A stretch of 44,615 nucleotides of DNA, taken from Azolla pinnata (taxonomy: Eukaryota; Streptophyta; Polypodiopsida; Salviniales; Salviniaceae). Positions within the stretch are counted from its first letter, which is position 1; each line of letters begins with the position of its first letter. The position numbers and the translations under genes are program-made. This document shows, one piece after another, positions 1-12,500 of the stretch. The notes beneath the pieces were generated by a model. That model was not told the origin of the DNA. It ran no database searches and saw only the letters and a list, made by a program, of their open reading frames with translations. The stretch spans positions 1 through 44,615 of the forward strand of contig JBBBWG010031631.1 of the NCBI GenBank assembly GCA_037176905.1, written 5' to 3'.

Positions 1-46
1 AATCCTTGATAGAAACGAATAACATAACTCGGTAAAAATGGATCAC

Positions 47-1894
47 CTCTTTACATATCTGCTCATACCGCGTTTGTAAATCTTCGTGCTTCACTTCGAG
101 CTCTTCTTTCTCTGTCTTCAAAGCCTGAAACTCGGCTGTAGTCGGCCCACCCAAATTATGCTGTATGAATCTGAAGAAGTGTATATTTAGGCAAGCAAAC
201 CACAAAATACAAGTGAAACCCAATGTTGGCCAAATACTAAAAGAAAGCTATGGAGGAACTTTAATATTGCACTGCAGGGGAGTATTCTTCTAATTCCTGA
301 GCAGTTGAGGATAGCCTCGTCAATATCCAAAGAAGTTGAAGGTACTTTGCTAAACTTCCTTTCCATTTTGTGAGGTAATGGTACGTGATAGAAATTCACA
401 GCTCCTGAACTCAACATCTAAGCCATGAGGGGCGTGTGTTTGTGGCATGCTTTTTCTATGTCACATTCATATTTGCGTACATATTAAAGACCTAACACAT
501 CGGTATGACAATTTTACAACATAACTGCAGTTATTTATATCATAACTTATGGAATTGCCTTATCTCGTCACAAAAGTATACACCTTAGTGCTCGACACAA
601 TTGGATCAGAAGTTGGAAGTGGTTTGGGCATACAAAGAATGCAGGACCAATAAAAACCACAACTAAAACTATAAACTATGCAGAATAATTCGAGCAGTCT
701 ATATGCTAATCCATAGAACAACAAATCTTCAAGGACTCCAGAGCCAACAAGAAAGTCTAATTGATTCATTATATGTATAGAAAAAGGCGAAGATATACAA
801 TACATATCTTGTGGCGTTAATGACTGTATAAATACTAATTTTCATGGCAGTATGACAGAAAACTCACTCAATCGCAGATTTTGGCTTGTCATTCTCTTCG
901 TAAAGGCCCACGAGCACTGCCAATTATATACAACGAAGGAGAATATATGAATCCAAAATTTAGACGAGTTGCACGGTGTTTCAAAACTTGTTGATCTGTA
1001 CAATACCAGCAAAGATACAAAATGCCACAAGAGAGAGAGAGCTCTCCCCCACTTTCTGATGTTTGGGGATTAGGGATGAGGGAAATGATTGCCTCCTCAA
1101 ATTCATCTTTCGATTCTCTAACCATGGTATTTCTTTCAACCGCTACCCCTCTTGATCAAACACTAGCCATGAGTTACCCATGGATCCAAGCCATAGCCCA
1201 GCTACTGATGTTTGAGGGAAGGGACCGAAGGAAGTGATTGCCTGCTCAAATTCATCTTTAGATTCTCTAACCATGGTGTTTCTTTCAATCTCACGCCTCT
1301 TGATCAAACACCACATCCCTGGCCATAAGTTATACTCGTGGATCCAAGGAACAACTTCCATAGCCCAGCTACTCCAAATCCTCTTCCAACCATTTTCTTC
1401 TGGAATCTCTCCCTCTTTCCGTCAACTATGTAATCCACGCCCAAATGTAAAAGCACCAATTCAGTTCCTTGTCAATCTCGAATTGGAATTCGAGTCCCCT
1501 CATATTCCTCAGAAAAAGAAGTTACGAATGATGCGGATGTCGACGGGGAAACAAAACACACATGTGCATGGCACAGAACACAAATGTGTTAGAACAAACT
1601 GCAATCCTTTAAAGCTTCACAGAGATACTTGTTTCACGACAAGGGGTGGCGCGGGGATGCAACCGGACCTTTCGTAAGAGCGTCGAGCACTCCGCTGGAC
1701 TCCAAATACTTCCTGAATGCTTCTTTCTTGGATTCACTCGCCTGAACAGTTAAGAAAGAAAGAAGGAAGGAAGGAAAAACAGAAAACAGCACAATCAAAA
1801 GCGGGTTCGAAGATGATCGGAGAATGCGATACGTTCTCATGCAGATGCAGAGGCCGCGAGGGCTGAGATGCAGACAGAGAGAAGGGGGTACCAT
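47..1894 (-). CDS. MYCBP: MYCBP (c-Myc-binding protein, AMY-1) homologue, 5' part; continues off the left edge
   Basis: Four coding exons are visible on the minus strand: 1894-1892 (the ATG alone), 1741-1669, 916-868 and 170-47. Joined, they read in one frame for 83 codons, beginning MASESKKEAFRKYLESSGVL and continuing through VLVGLYEENDKPKSAIEF to a charged, heptad-like segment (GGPTTAEFQALKTEKEELEV and on). The blocks RKYLESSGVLDALTK and VALYE..DKP..A..F are the signature of the MYCBP family, small proteins of about 100 residues with a C-terminal coiled coil. The animal protein binds c-Myc and A-kinase anchoring proteins; plants lack c-Myc, so the role here is unknown. All introns are GT-AG. 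A GAG|GTGATC donor at 46 probably leads to a last exon outside the window, although the frame is also open to base 1. The gene is divergent from TOR. Confidence 0.85.
1058..1375. repeat. Diverged tandem duplication of about 150-165 bp inside a MYCBP intron
   Basis: Copy one begins at about 1058 and copy two at about 1207, both starting with TGATGTTTG. Shared blocks include GATTGCCT.CTCAAATTCATC, GATTCTCTAACCATGG, CTCTTGATCAAACAC, GTGGATCCAAG or TGGATCCAAG, and CATAGCCCAGCTAC. The second copy has small insertions. On the minus strand both copies encode a similar peptide stretch (MVRESKDEFE.AI), which I cannot assign to a family. Confidence 0.75.
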
Positions 1895-2027
1895 GTGGGC
1901 GAATTCGTGTCCGCTGCTCTGCAGAAAAAAAACAGACCGTGGTAACGGGCAGAGAAGGGGGGAGATGATGAGAATTGCAATATTACAAAAATGGCCCCTC
2001 TATTTCCTTAATTTACCGAATTAGCCT

Positions 2028-2100
2028 ACATGTATGCATGCATGCATGTGTGCATGTATCTGTGCATGCGTCAATGCATACATGCATGCATGCATGGATG
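2028..2100. repeat. ATGC/CATGCA-rich simple repeat
   Basis: Repeated CATGCATG and TGTGCATG words make a low-complexity block in which several short words are self-complementary, so it could extrude small cruciforms. CATGCA words are also the RY element bound by B3 transcription factors, but in a microsatellite this match carries little weight. Confidence 0.7.
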
Positions 2101-3100
2101 TAGGGTTTAGGATCAATCAATGGTTTATATGCAAAGTAATCGCTCGTTCGTAGTTGATCTGTTTGGACTTTCATTTGCGGAAGAGATGGCGGTTATCCGC
2201 TTTCGGCTTTGGCCTCTAGGCCTTTTTGTGCACACGATTTTGTGAATTTAACATTGTGCGATCTGGATGTGGTCATCGGTATTTCTTCTTACATCGAGTC
2301 AGTGGAAATCCTGCTCCAGACCAATCGAATCGGGCCTGCTTGTTATCGGCGGCAGTGCATGATACACTCCAACGGTTGCATGGGCTAGATAGTAGGAGGC
2401 GATTGGTTTTAGATGAATAACGCGACATAGAATCGAGGGGAGTAAGCAAGCAAGGCCTAGGCCCATGGTGCACTCGATCTTACGCGACCTGGCTTGCTCC
2501 GAATAAGGTAAACTAATCGATTCGAGAAGAGGTTGGTTTTACGACATGGAGCAGACTAACCCCGATCGAGAATCTGACGTACTTCTTCTAAGTTTGCTTC
2601 TTCTTCTTCTGTTGTTCTTCTCAGTCCTCTTCTTCTCCAGTCTTTTGTTTTTTTTTTTCTTTGGACAATACAAAAAACCCTCGCTATCAAAACGACTTCA
2701 AAAGTAACAATGTGGCAAAGGTCAACCAGCCTTCTAAGGTGTTATATAGCACCAAATGACATAAATCTAACTCCTCTTGGGACATAGTTCCCATACAACA
2801 CAGTTGGTGAAAATCGTTGAATCGGACTTCCGTTTTTTTATCTTACATATACGTTTGAGATTCTAAAAAAAGCTCCTCGAATAAGAAACCATTCCTTAAG
2901 CTCTAACTAACACAAATAACCACATAACGAAGTACCGAAGACAATCAAAGACAATCTTATATCATGGGATCAGTAAAACTTTGTGATCTTCAATGTAATA
3001 TTCCCAAGTTAATGATCCCTAGAGTTGTGATATAACCACATCCTTTTTAACTTATGTTTTGTAAGTATTCACGCCTCTCTCAGTTGAAAGCTTTAGGTTA

Positions 3101-3101
3101 C

Positions 3102-3136
<35 letters not shown>

Positions 3137-3174
3137 CCACCATCACCATCATCATCACCACCATCATCATCATC
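3101..3174. repeat. ATC/ACC trinucleotide microsatellite
   Basis: A run of CAT triplets interrupted by CAC covers about 74 bases just upstream of the putative TOR TATA box. It reads as poly-His on plus and poly-Asp on minus in open frames, which are artefacts of the repeat. Confidence 0.9.
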
Positions 3175-3179
3175 TTGTG

Positions 3180-3186
3180 TATATAA
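3180..3186 (+). promoter_or_regulatory. Candidate TATA box of TOR
   Basis: TATATAA lies 325 bases upstream of the TOR ATG and is followed by pyrimidine-rich sequence suited to a start site near 3210-3220. Plant TATA boxes usually sit about 30 bases before the start site. No transcript evidence is available from sequence alone. Confidence 0.4.
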
Positions 3187-3255
3187 CACTTCTCTCAGGC
3201 TCAGAAGAAGGTTTTTCTCTCTTGGGCTCTGCACTGCCCCTCTTGTCTGCTCTCT

Positions 3256-3264
3256 AAACCCTAA
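3256..3264 (+). promoter_or_regulatory. Telo-box (AAACCCTAA) near the TOR start
   Basis: This is an exact AAACCCTAA motif. Telo-boxes are common in plant promoters and leaders of growth- and translation-related genes and are bound by Myb-type telobox proteins. Its position 248 bases before the ATG, downstream of the TATA box, fits the promoter or 5'UTR of a growth regulator such as TOR. Confidence 0.55.
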
Positions 3265-3418
3265 TCCTCCCTCGCACACCGAGATCCTACCCCATCAAAC
3301 AGACCACCGAGGATTCTGCTGCTTCTCGGCATTTATCTCTCTGCAGGAAATTTCGACGTTGTTTGCTTCTTCTTCTTCTTCTTCTTCTGAATCTCCTGGA
3401 GCTTTGGCATCGGCTGTG

Positions 3419-3482
3419 ATGCATGATCCGTAGAATTCTGCTCGCTTTTCCTCCCCCCTTCTGCTCTCCGATGGCCATGTAG
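3419..3482 (+). other. Two overlapping upstream ORFs in the TOR leader
   Basis: The first, ATG at 3419, encodes MHDP and stops at 3433. The second, ATG at 3423 in another frame, encodes MIRRILLAFPPPFCSPMAM and stops with the TAG at 3480-3482, 29 bases before the TOR ATG at 3512. Both lie downstream of the putative TATA box, so they should be in the mRNA if that start site is right. Confidence 0.6.
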
Positions 3483-3511
3483 GTCCAGCTCCCCAAAGCA
3501 ATACCGTTCGG

Positions 3512-6500
3512 ATGGCTGCCCCATCCCCTCTCTCTGCTCCTAGGCAAGTTTGCTCCGATACTCTGCGCCGGCTTGCTGACCTCTGCACGAAAGGACAGCC
3601 GAAGGTATGGGAATTCTCTCATTCTCTCCGCCCCTCTCTCTCCTTGTCTGGTTTTCCTTGTTTCAAACCCAAAATTCGCTCTGAAGTGAATGGCAAGATA
3701 CGCAATACTATATTTGCTTTTGTGAGTTCAAACCTTTCTTTTTTTTGGTACTGAATGATGTGCCGTGGTGTACCTCAATTCTCCCTCCTACCTTGATTTT
3801 GTTCGTTGAAACATTTTTTAGTCAAGGAAGGATCCCAAAGTACGTGCTTTGTTTCTTTGATTTCGTTTAGTTGCCTCACAGTTTCTGTTGTCGTTCACGC
3901 AACTTCTGTATGCATTCAAGGCATATGAAGGTGTCAATTGGAAAAGAGAATTCCAAAGTATGCAATTTCGTGTTTTTTGTTGTCTCAAATATTCAGTTTT
4001 GCACCAGAAGAAATCCTGAAGTATACAGGTGACCTTTTGTTGTTTCACAATGCTTGTTTTCCTTCAAGGAAATCCCATGCCAGAAAAGGTTTCTTTTGGT
4101 TATTTTCCTACAAAAAATCACCTGCTTGTTCTGTTTTGTCATATCTTCCTTGTCGGCACAGGATGGAGCAGCGGTGCATTTCAGACGACACATCGAGGAG
4201 GAAGCACGGGATCTGGGTGGGGAGGCATTTAGCAGGTTCATGGACAACCTTTACCATAGAATAAGCACATTGATCGAAAGTCCGGAGGTGTCGGATAATA
4301 TGGGCGCTCTTCGTGCAATAGATGAGCTTATTGATGTGAAACTTGGTGAGAAGGCGTCAAAGCTTTCAAGGTTTGCGGAATACCTATGCCACACCTTCGA
4401 AGAGAAACAAGATCCCGATGTATTGCTCACTGCAAGCCGGGTTCTTGGTCATTTTGCCCGTGTTGGAGGAACTACGATGGCAGATGAAGTCGAGCGCCAG
4501 GTTCATATTTGTTCGTATTTGTTGTTCCCATTCATTTCTGGCAGGCAGAACATGGAAAGCCCTGTAGCTTAAAATCAGGTCATATGTTGAGTGTGCCCAG
4601 TTCTTCCTTAATTATAAATGTTGAGAATAGTTGGCATCATAGAACGAATCAAACGTGTTTGAGGACATGTTCGTGTTCAAGTAATATTCAGTAATTCGAA
4701 TTTGAAAAAAACATGAATGTTTGATTTGAATTATTCGTTTTAGAAAGTATAAAATAATATTGTTTAGTTATAGAAAATGGGTAGAAACATGTGGAGTTTC
4801 TAATCAATTAATAAAAAACATTAATAAAGTAAGTAAACAAGGTAAACCAAAACATTCACATTCATTGTCGTTCGCTTTCAAACAAATAGAATGCCAAAGG
4901 AACAAGAATTTTACGTACTATGGTTGGAATAATGACTAGGATAGGTAGACCAAATAACAATCGCAAAAAACGAAAAAAAATCCATTGATGTTGTGTGTTA
5001 TGGCAGGTTAGAAAAGCATTACAGTGGCTGCAAAGTGATAAAATGGAGTCACGACGCTTTGCAGCTGTTCTAATTCTTAAAGTATGGATGGATAAAAAAT
5101 TTGAATTAAAAGTTCATACGTGTACTCCATGTTCGGTCTTCAAGTATTTTTCATGCAGGAAATGGCTGAAAATGCTCCTACAATGTTCAATGTTCATGTT
5201 CCTGAATTCGTCGATGCAGTGTGGGTAGCACTGAGGGATCAGAAACTTCATGTTAGAGAGAGAGCTGTAGAAGCTCTGAGAGCTTGCCTTCGTGTGATTG
5301 AGAAGAGGGAGACCAGGTGGCGTGTACAATGGTAAGATGCCGATTATAACCAAGCTACCATGTTGTGCAATGCATAACGTAAAATTGAAGGTGCTTTACT
5401 CTGATGAATGGTTTAAGGCAACCCGTTGATCTAAAGGGAAGGTTTAGGTATAAAAAAATCCATGTCTTTCAGCTCTCTGAATTCTGTTCTCTCCCGTAGG
5501 TATTATCGCATGTTTGTAGCAACTCAGGATGGTCTGGGGAAGAATGCAAGTGTTGAGAGTATACATGGGTCATTACTGGCTGTGGGCGAACTTTTAAGGT
5601 TGGATCATGTGTAATGTAACTGTATTATTGTTACCTCTTTTGTGCTTAAAGCTAGGATTGGACTTGGGTTGCTTTTGCTCAGGAACACTGGTGAATTCAT
5701 GATGTCTCGATATAAAGAAGTAGCAGATATTGTCTTTAAATATCGCGATCATCGTGATCGTCTTGTTAGGAGAAGCATCACAGCACTTCTTCCTCGCATT
5801 GCCCACTTTCTAAAGGATCGGTTTGTTTCTTCATATCTGAAGGTGTTCTTTTGCACTTGACAGAGTTCAATTATCCTAAATTGGCTATACAGAATGACTT
5901 ACTTGTGCTATTTGAATGTATAAGATCTGCATGGACCATCTGCTTGCCGTTATGAAGAACCCTACTGAACGTGGCAGTGGATTTGTTGCACTGGCTGAGA
6001 TGGCAGGGGCAGTTGGAAAGGAACTAGAGTCTTACTTGCCACTTGTAACAGGGCCCCTAAAAGAGGCAGTGAGGCTCCACACTATATTTTTCCTTTTGAA
6101 CAATGTGTAGATTTTGGATGTTGAGGAGACCTTATATTTCTAATCGAGTTAAGCTCTGCAGATAGCACCTAGGAGAGGTAGACCATCTATGGAAGCCTTG
6201 GCCTGTGTGGGGAGTCTAGCTAAGGCAATGGGCCCTGCAATGGAAGAGCATGTACGAGGATTGCTGGATGTCATGTTTTCAGCAGGACTGACGCCTACAC
6301 TAGTTGAAGCACTGGAAAGTATAGTTTCAAGGTATCATTTTGTGGATGTGCACGAGCTTTAGATTAGTTTTTTGTAGTTGAATTTTGATTTGGTTCTATT
6401 GTTTTGGTAGGTTGCCTTCTTTGTTACCCACTATACAGGAGCGTTTATTAGATTCGATTTCATTTGTCTTAGCTAAGTCATCATATCGATCAGCCAAAGC

Positions 6501-9500
6501 CACAGGAGTTCCTGGTCGTTCACCGGTTGTACCAAGCTCACCACAATCCTTTGAGTTAAATGGGCCTGCTTTGGTGCAACTTGCGTTAACAACATTGACA
6601 ACATTTCCTCTAGAGGTTGGTTATTCTATAGATTTCAGTAAATATTGGCTCGTGTGTTTTAATAGAAACAAACAGAAGATTGAAGGATGGGTAAAGTTTT
6701 AGTTTTCAATCCTTTATTTTATGAGTAGCTCGTTGATTAAATTTTTATTTTTCCCCTATCAGAGCTTTTGCTCAGCAAATAGTAGCACTCAATGATTTTT
6801 TCTCTGTTTCCATATCATAAATAGTAAGCTCCCAATAAAGCTGCCCTTAAGCAATCCATGTAATAAATGCCCTTGTCTGCAATCTGTTGCAGACGCCAAG
6901 TTTATCCATTTCTTCCTTTCTTATTAACAGGTTAATCTTTAACAAAATATGCTATGTTTCTCCAGGGTCATGAACTTTTGGAATTCGCAAGGGCAGCTGT
7001 AATACCTTACTTAGAGGATGAGGATCCAGTTACCAGGAGAGATGCTGCAGTCTGCTGTTGTAGGCTAATGGAACACTCATTCTCTTCTTTTGGGCCAAGT
7101 AATGGAAGATTTTCATCCAGTAGATCTGCTCGTCCTGGAGGATCATGGCGGCGATGGCTTCTTATAGAAGAGGTGTGATTGTTATCACGTTCTCTTATCT
7201 ATACACTTACTCCTTAGGAAACATAGGTGACCAAAGGATGGGACTGTTGAAGATTGACTCTTTGATTACATTGGAGTCTTTTTGACCTTCATGTGATGTA
7301 TATGCATGTTGTCTCCTGTTACCAGATTTTGGACAGGCTTCTTGTTGCTGCCGTTGCTGATGCAGATGCTGGTGTTCGAAAGGCTGTTTTGCATTCTTTA
7401 CATGAGAATGCTAGTTTTGATGCATTTTTATCTCAAGCTGATAGTTTACGAGCTATATTCATTTCCCTGAATGATGAGGTGATATATCCAGTGGTGTAGG
7501 GTATTACTTGTGTGCATTGACTTCTGCACAGGATGTGATTCTATTTTGTGATGCAGGCATTTGATGTGAGACAACTTGCTATTTCTATGACTGGTAGGCT
7601 ATCAGATCAAAATCCTGCATATGTGCTGCCAGCTCTTCGCTGCCATCTTGCGCAATTGTTGACTGACCTTGGTCAAAGGTAACTGTTTACTTGTCTTTGT
7701 CTGAGGAGTTTTCTCAAGCAGGATCCAAATCCTTTATCAGGCTACAAGTATTGCTATTCTTATGTTGGTGCAGCCCAGACAGTAAAAATCGAGAAGAAAG
7801 TGCTCAACTTCTTGGTTACCTTATCAGATCTTGTGAACGTTTAGTGCTTCCATATATTGATCCTGTTCATAAGGTATTGTATTTGGATGCACACCTTCAA
7901 GAACACAATGTTTTTGCATACTTGCTGAAAGCGATATGCCTCTTTGTTGAAGGTCCTTTTAGAGAAGTTACAGGATGGATCATCTGGAGCTGCTAATAAT
8001 GGAGTAGTGACATCTGTTCTTGCAACAGTGGGTGAACTAGCACGTGTGGTAGGATTCATGAAGAATTTTCATGTGATGGGAATTTCTAAATGAGGATGTT
8101 TAGGTATATCTTTATATTTAATGCAAGATTTATGGCCTCAGGGTGGATGTGCAATGCGGCAATATCTTGATGAATTGATGCCACTGATAAGGGATGTCCT
8201 CCTTGATGGGGCAGCTGTTGTTAAAAGAGAGGTCGCAGTTTCTACGCTAGGGCAACTTATACAAAGTACAGGGTGTGTTCCCTCACTGCTTAATATTTAC
8301 AGTTATAGGATGTCTGCAAACGTTGAAATATTATGTGGGCTTTATTGTATTACTCCTAGTAAATAATTTTCTGGGAAGGATTTGAACACATCAGGTGTGT
8401 GCAGGTTAGACGTCTTTTAAATTCTAGTGGCCTTCGTCATTTGTGTGAAAGTTCCTAGGTTACTGAATGTTACTCTCATCACTATTTTGCTAGACACAGT
8501 TATGTCAGATATAGTTGTGCCTAACATATCAAAATTTAAGTCTCTCTGTATTCTCATGAGCCATCTTCGTAGTTGATGGGCCATACTTCAGGCCTGTTCT
8601 TGAGTAAATGCTCTTCCTCCAAAGGCAAGTATTTTGATAATCTAAGGTTAAGAGCAGCTTATCGAACCTTTTTCTGATGGTTAACTTTCGTAGATTTAAT
8701 GTTGGTGTTACGTATCACTTTCTTTCTATTAGCTGCTAACGTAGCTAACTAAACTTGGGAGACGTACTAAAACAGAATATACCTGTAGGAACACATGATC
8801 TAGTTGTACACTTTGTCTTTCTTTAAAATGTACATAAGATTTCTCTGTGGACGATTTTCAGTAAAAAGTGAAGGCCAAGGTAAAAGAGTCTTGGCAAGAT
8901 TGTCCTGAATGCAGCAACTCTTTCATTGAGGAGTGCGGGTCAAAGCATGCCAAGTATCTAACTGAACTAGACTATTGTAGAACCCTTTATTTAAATTTAA
9001 AATTTGCACACATACAGACGTAAATCCTACAAAGAAAGAAGTATATATTAATGTTGTTTGAGAGTCCAAAGTGGGCGATAAGACTGGATAAGAGATCGCA
9101 TATTACAATGATGTGCTGTGTCTATATAGCTCCTCAAAATTTTTATTTCTAGCAAATTTTAACAAGAAGTGGTTTGAAATTTATTATTAATCTTTTTCTT
9201 GTATAGTTTGTAATATGGTCAATTGCTCTTGTTTGATTGTCTGTGCTGAAGGTTTTTTTCTATGGGATCATGCAGATATGTTGTGACTCCTTACACAGAC
9301 TACCCAGAGCTACTTGGTTTGCTGCTTCGCTTATTGAATGGAGATGTTGCTTGGTCTACGAGAGTGGAAGTTCTCAAGGTAAAAGGCAATGTTGAATATT
9401 CCTGAAAAATAGATATGAAACTTTTCTTAGCAGCTGCCAGTTGTTAACTTATTCTTGCAGGTTTTAGGAATATTGGGCGCACTTGACCCTCATATACATA

Positions 9501-12500
9501 AACATAATCAACAATCATTGCAAGGGGTCCATAGAGAAGGGAACCATGCAGATGTTCGGCAGCAGATGCGTTCTATGGAAGAACTTCCTCTTGATGTTCT
9601 GCCTACAGGAGGGCTGTTTATTACATCTGAAGATTACTACTCAACGGTACTCCATTATCCTAACTCTGGCATATGATTGATAAATGTTTGCTTGATCATG
9701 TGTTGTTGATGCATAAAACAGGTTGCCATACATGCATTGATGCGCATTTTAAAGGATCCTCAGTCAAGTTACCACCAAAAGGTGGTGGGGTCTCTCATGT
9801 TTATCTTCAAGGTGAGGGCTTTTGTTTGTTGTGCCGAGCCATTTAATTCCGCTGACGTCAACAAATCAGCTATGGATTTTTCTGACAAGCTGAATTCAAA
9901 ATTCTGATATTTCAGACCATGGGGCTTGGATCTGTTCCGTATCTTTCAAAGGTTAGTATCCTGTTCAAACCCATACTTCATTTTTCTTTCAGATCTACAT
10001 AGTATCTGAAATATTTGTTTTTTTTCTCTTTAGCGATTCATCGTTCCTTTTTACAAGCAAGTCCTATAATCTGATGAAAAGTGGATCAACTGATGGACGT
10101 TGAAATGAATTTATATAACTGTACCATTTTTCTACATGGTGTAAGCATTTGTGGTTAGCTAGAATTTGGATGAAGCACACTGCATTTTGTGTAGTTTTCA
10201 AAGTTGTGTATTTCCTGTATAAGCGCCAGGAAAGAGGACTAACTATTAGCTCTTTTATGAGTACTGGTAGTCAATGTTATTCCAAAGAAACGGTTGTGAT
10301 GCTAGTTAAGGACATAAATTGTTTCTCTGATGTCTTTAAGTTCTAAGGCTTACACAAGAAATAAAACTGAGGTATGTAGAACGAATAGAAGACTTCCTAG
10401 ACTTTGTATATACTTGAAGTTGATAGTTGACGCTTAAAATTCTAAACCCATAGAAGGAAAGAAATATTTCATGTATACTTGGTTTGGGGGTTGATATCCT
10501 TTTGTGTGGGTTCCACTTATAGTTTACTCTTGTTCTCAGGTGTTGCCAGATCTTTTTATCACAGTTCGATCATGTGATGACAGCTTGAGGGAGTTCATAT
10601 TTTTACAGCTTGCATTGCTGGTTTCTATTGTGAAACAGGTACGATAATATGGGTGAATGGTACAAACTACTCTATGTGAACAAGTGAACTTATCCAAAGA
10701 TTGCTTTTTTTTTCTGGTCAAGCAAATGAATTTGTAATAGGTGTGACTGATTTCTGTTCTTTTTGCCATTATTATTTGCAGCATATTCGAAAATATTTAC
10801 CTGAAATGCTGTCACTTATATCCCGCTTTTGGTCTACTCATCTTTTGCCTACACCAAGCCGCCCTACCAGTGGATCTCCTGTAAGTGAAACCACCCTTTA
10901 GCATTGAGAAGTTTCTTTCTAATCTTCTGAGATAAATACATTTATCCATTATCTGTACTGAGGGATCTCATACACATCACATGCTGCTTCTTTTTTTAGA
11001 TATTGAATCTTTTAGAACAATTATGTAAGGCGCTTAATGATGAGTTCCGTATATATATGCCAAAAATCTTGCCTCGATTCATACAAGCATTGAGTGATGC
11101 GGAAAGGAACTCTGGCTACACTTGTGTGCCACCTATATTACACACATTGGAGGTTTTTGGCAGTGAGTCTTTAATGCTTAATGTAATTTGAATAGGTTGG
11201 TTTAGTTTATCCTTACAGACATGTTTTGAATTTCATTGTAGGTAATTTGGATGAGCACATGCATCTGTTACTCCCGGCACTGATCCGTTTATTCAAGCCG
11301 GATGCCTCCGATGCACCATTAGACATCAGACGTTCGACAATAAGGACACTTATTCATCTGATTCCAGTTGTACAAGTATGTTTTTTCTACTGGGAAAAAT
11401 AAATGCATGGAAGTAGGTTGTGGAGTTCTAGTGTAAGTTCTGGACGATACACTCTGAATGTCAGCAATGAATGTATATGATTTTCTTTGTATATTTTAGA
11501 GAGAATCAAATGGTGGTCTATACTAAACTCAGTCTATGAAACCATCCATTTGCAATATTTACTGAGTAACTAGCAACTTAAAATGAGCGTAATGTACATT
11601 TTGGTGAACCTGAATTCCGCTTTTTTCAGCGGATTGATAAGTTGTATTTCACCTCTGTATGAAAGAGTCATCATAATAAATATGATGCACAGACTTACCA
11701 TATATTGCAATATGATTTAACTGTTTTTCATATGCATGAGATTATTAGTTTTCTTTCTCATTATTTATGTTGGTGCATCTATGTTCTTTTCTGGCAGGTA
11801 TCTGGACATGTTTCTGCATTAATGCATTCCTTAAAACAGGTTCTTGACGGGTAGGGTCATATAGTATGTCGATGCACTTTAATGCAGCTGAAAATATTCT
11901 AATTCTGGTATCTGATTGTAATGTAACTGTTGTTATTCTGTCCATGTTGACGTGTAATTTAACAATGTTTGCTGCAGTACTTTTGATGAGTTGCGTAAAG
12001 ATGCAATGGATGCCATCTGCGCAATTGCTGTGGCTTTGGGTTCTGATTTTGCATACTTTCAGCCATCAGTTCGCAGGATATTGCAGCGGCACAGATTACA
12101 GGTGTTAAAATATTCTGGATTGTTAGGAGAATTATGAGAAATTATTCACTTTTTCAACCATTCTCCGGTTTTTGGACAGCATTCTCAATTTGAGGCAATT
12201 GAAGCGAAATTAAGGAGGCAAGAACCTTTGTTCTTTGATGTGAAGGGGAGCTCAGCTGCTAATGTCAGTCCTTTAAATGGAGATACCATTATGCCTGCAA
12301 TCACTGGAAGTTATGGACTTGATTTTGATGATCGGTACGATGACGGAATAGATCCCTCCAGTCAAACAAAGAATTTTAAGGTAAAGTGTCAAATCATTGA
12401 AGTGGTTTGAGGTCACAATGCAGTATAATGACATTTTGTATATGGTTGTGTTCAGGTCAATGATGGTCGAATTCGAGCGGCCTGGGAGGCATCTCAGAGA

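Larger units (their letters stand above)
1895..3511. other. Divergent intergenic region between MYCBP and TOR, including TOR leader
   Basis: No conserved coding segment is seen on either strand. The region holds a CATGCA-rich block (2028-2100), a TAAACCCTA telo-box on the minus strand at 2101-2109, a long ATC/ACC trinucleotide tract (3101-3174), a TATATAA box (3180-3186), a telo-box (3256-3264), a TTC tract (3364-3389) and two short overlapping upstream ORFs (3419-3482). From about 2580 to 2650 it is CT-rich. The stretch 2650-3060 is AT-rich and shows nothing further to me. Confidence 0.6.

Noticed and set aside
1634-1894. 86-residue minus-strand ORF that looks like a secreted or membrane protein
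   Set aside because: The hydrophobic part is the first MYCBP intron. Only the terminal ASESKKEAF... block is conserved. I keep retention as a finding, not as the main gene model.
3052-3279. Poly-His and poly-Asp ORFs
   Set aside because: They are translations of the ATC microsatellite on the two strands.
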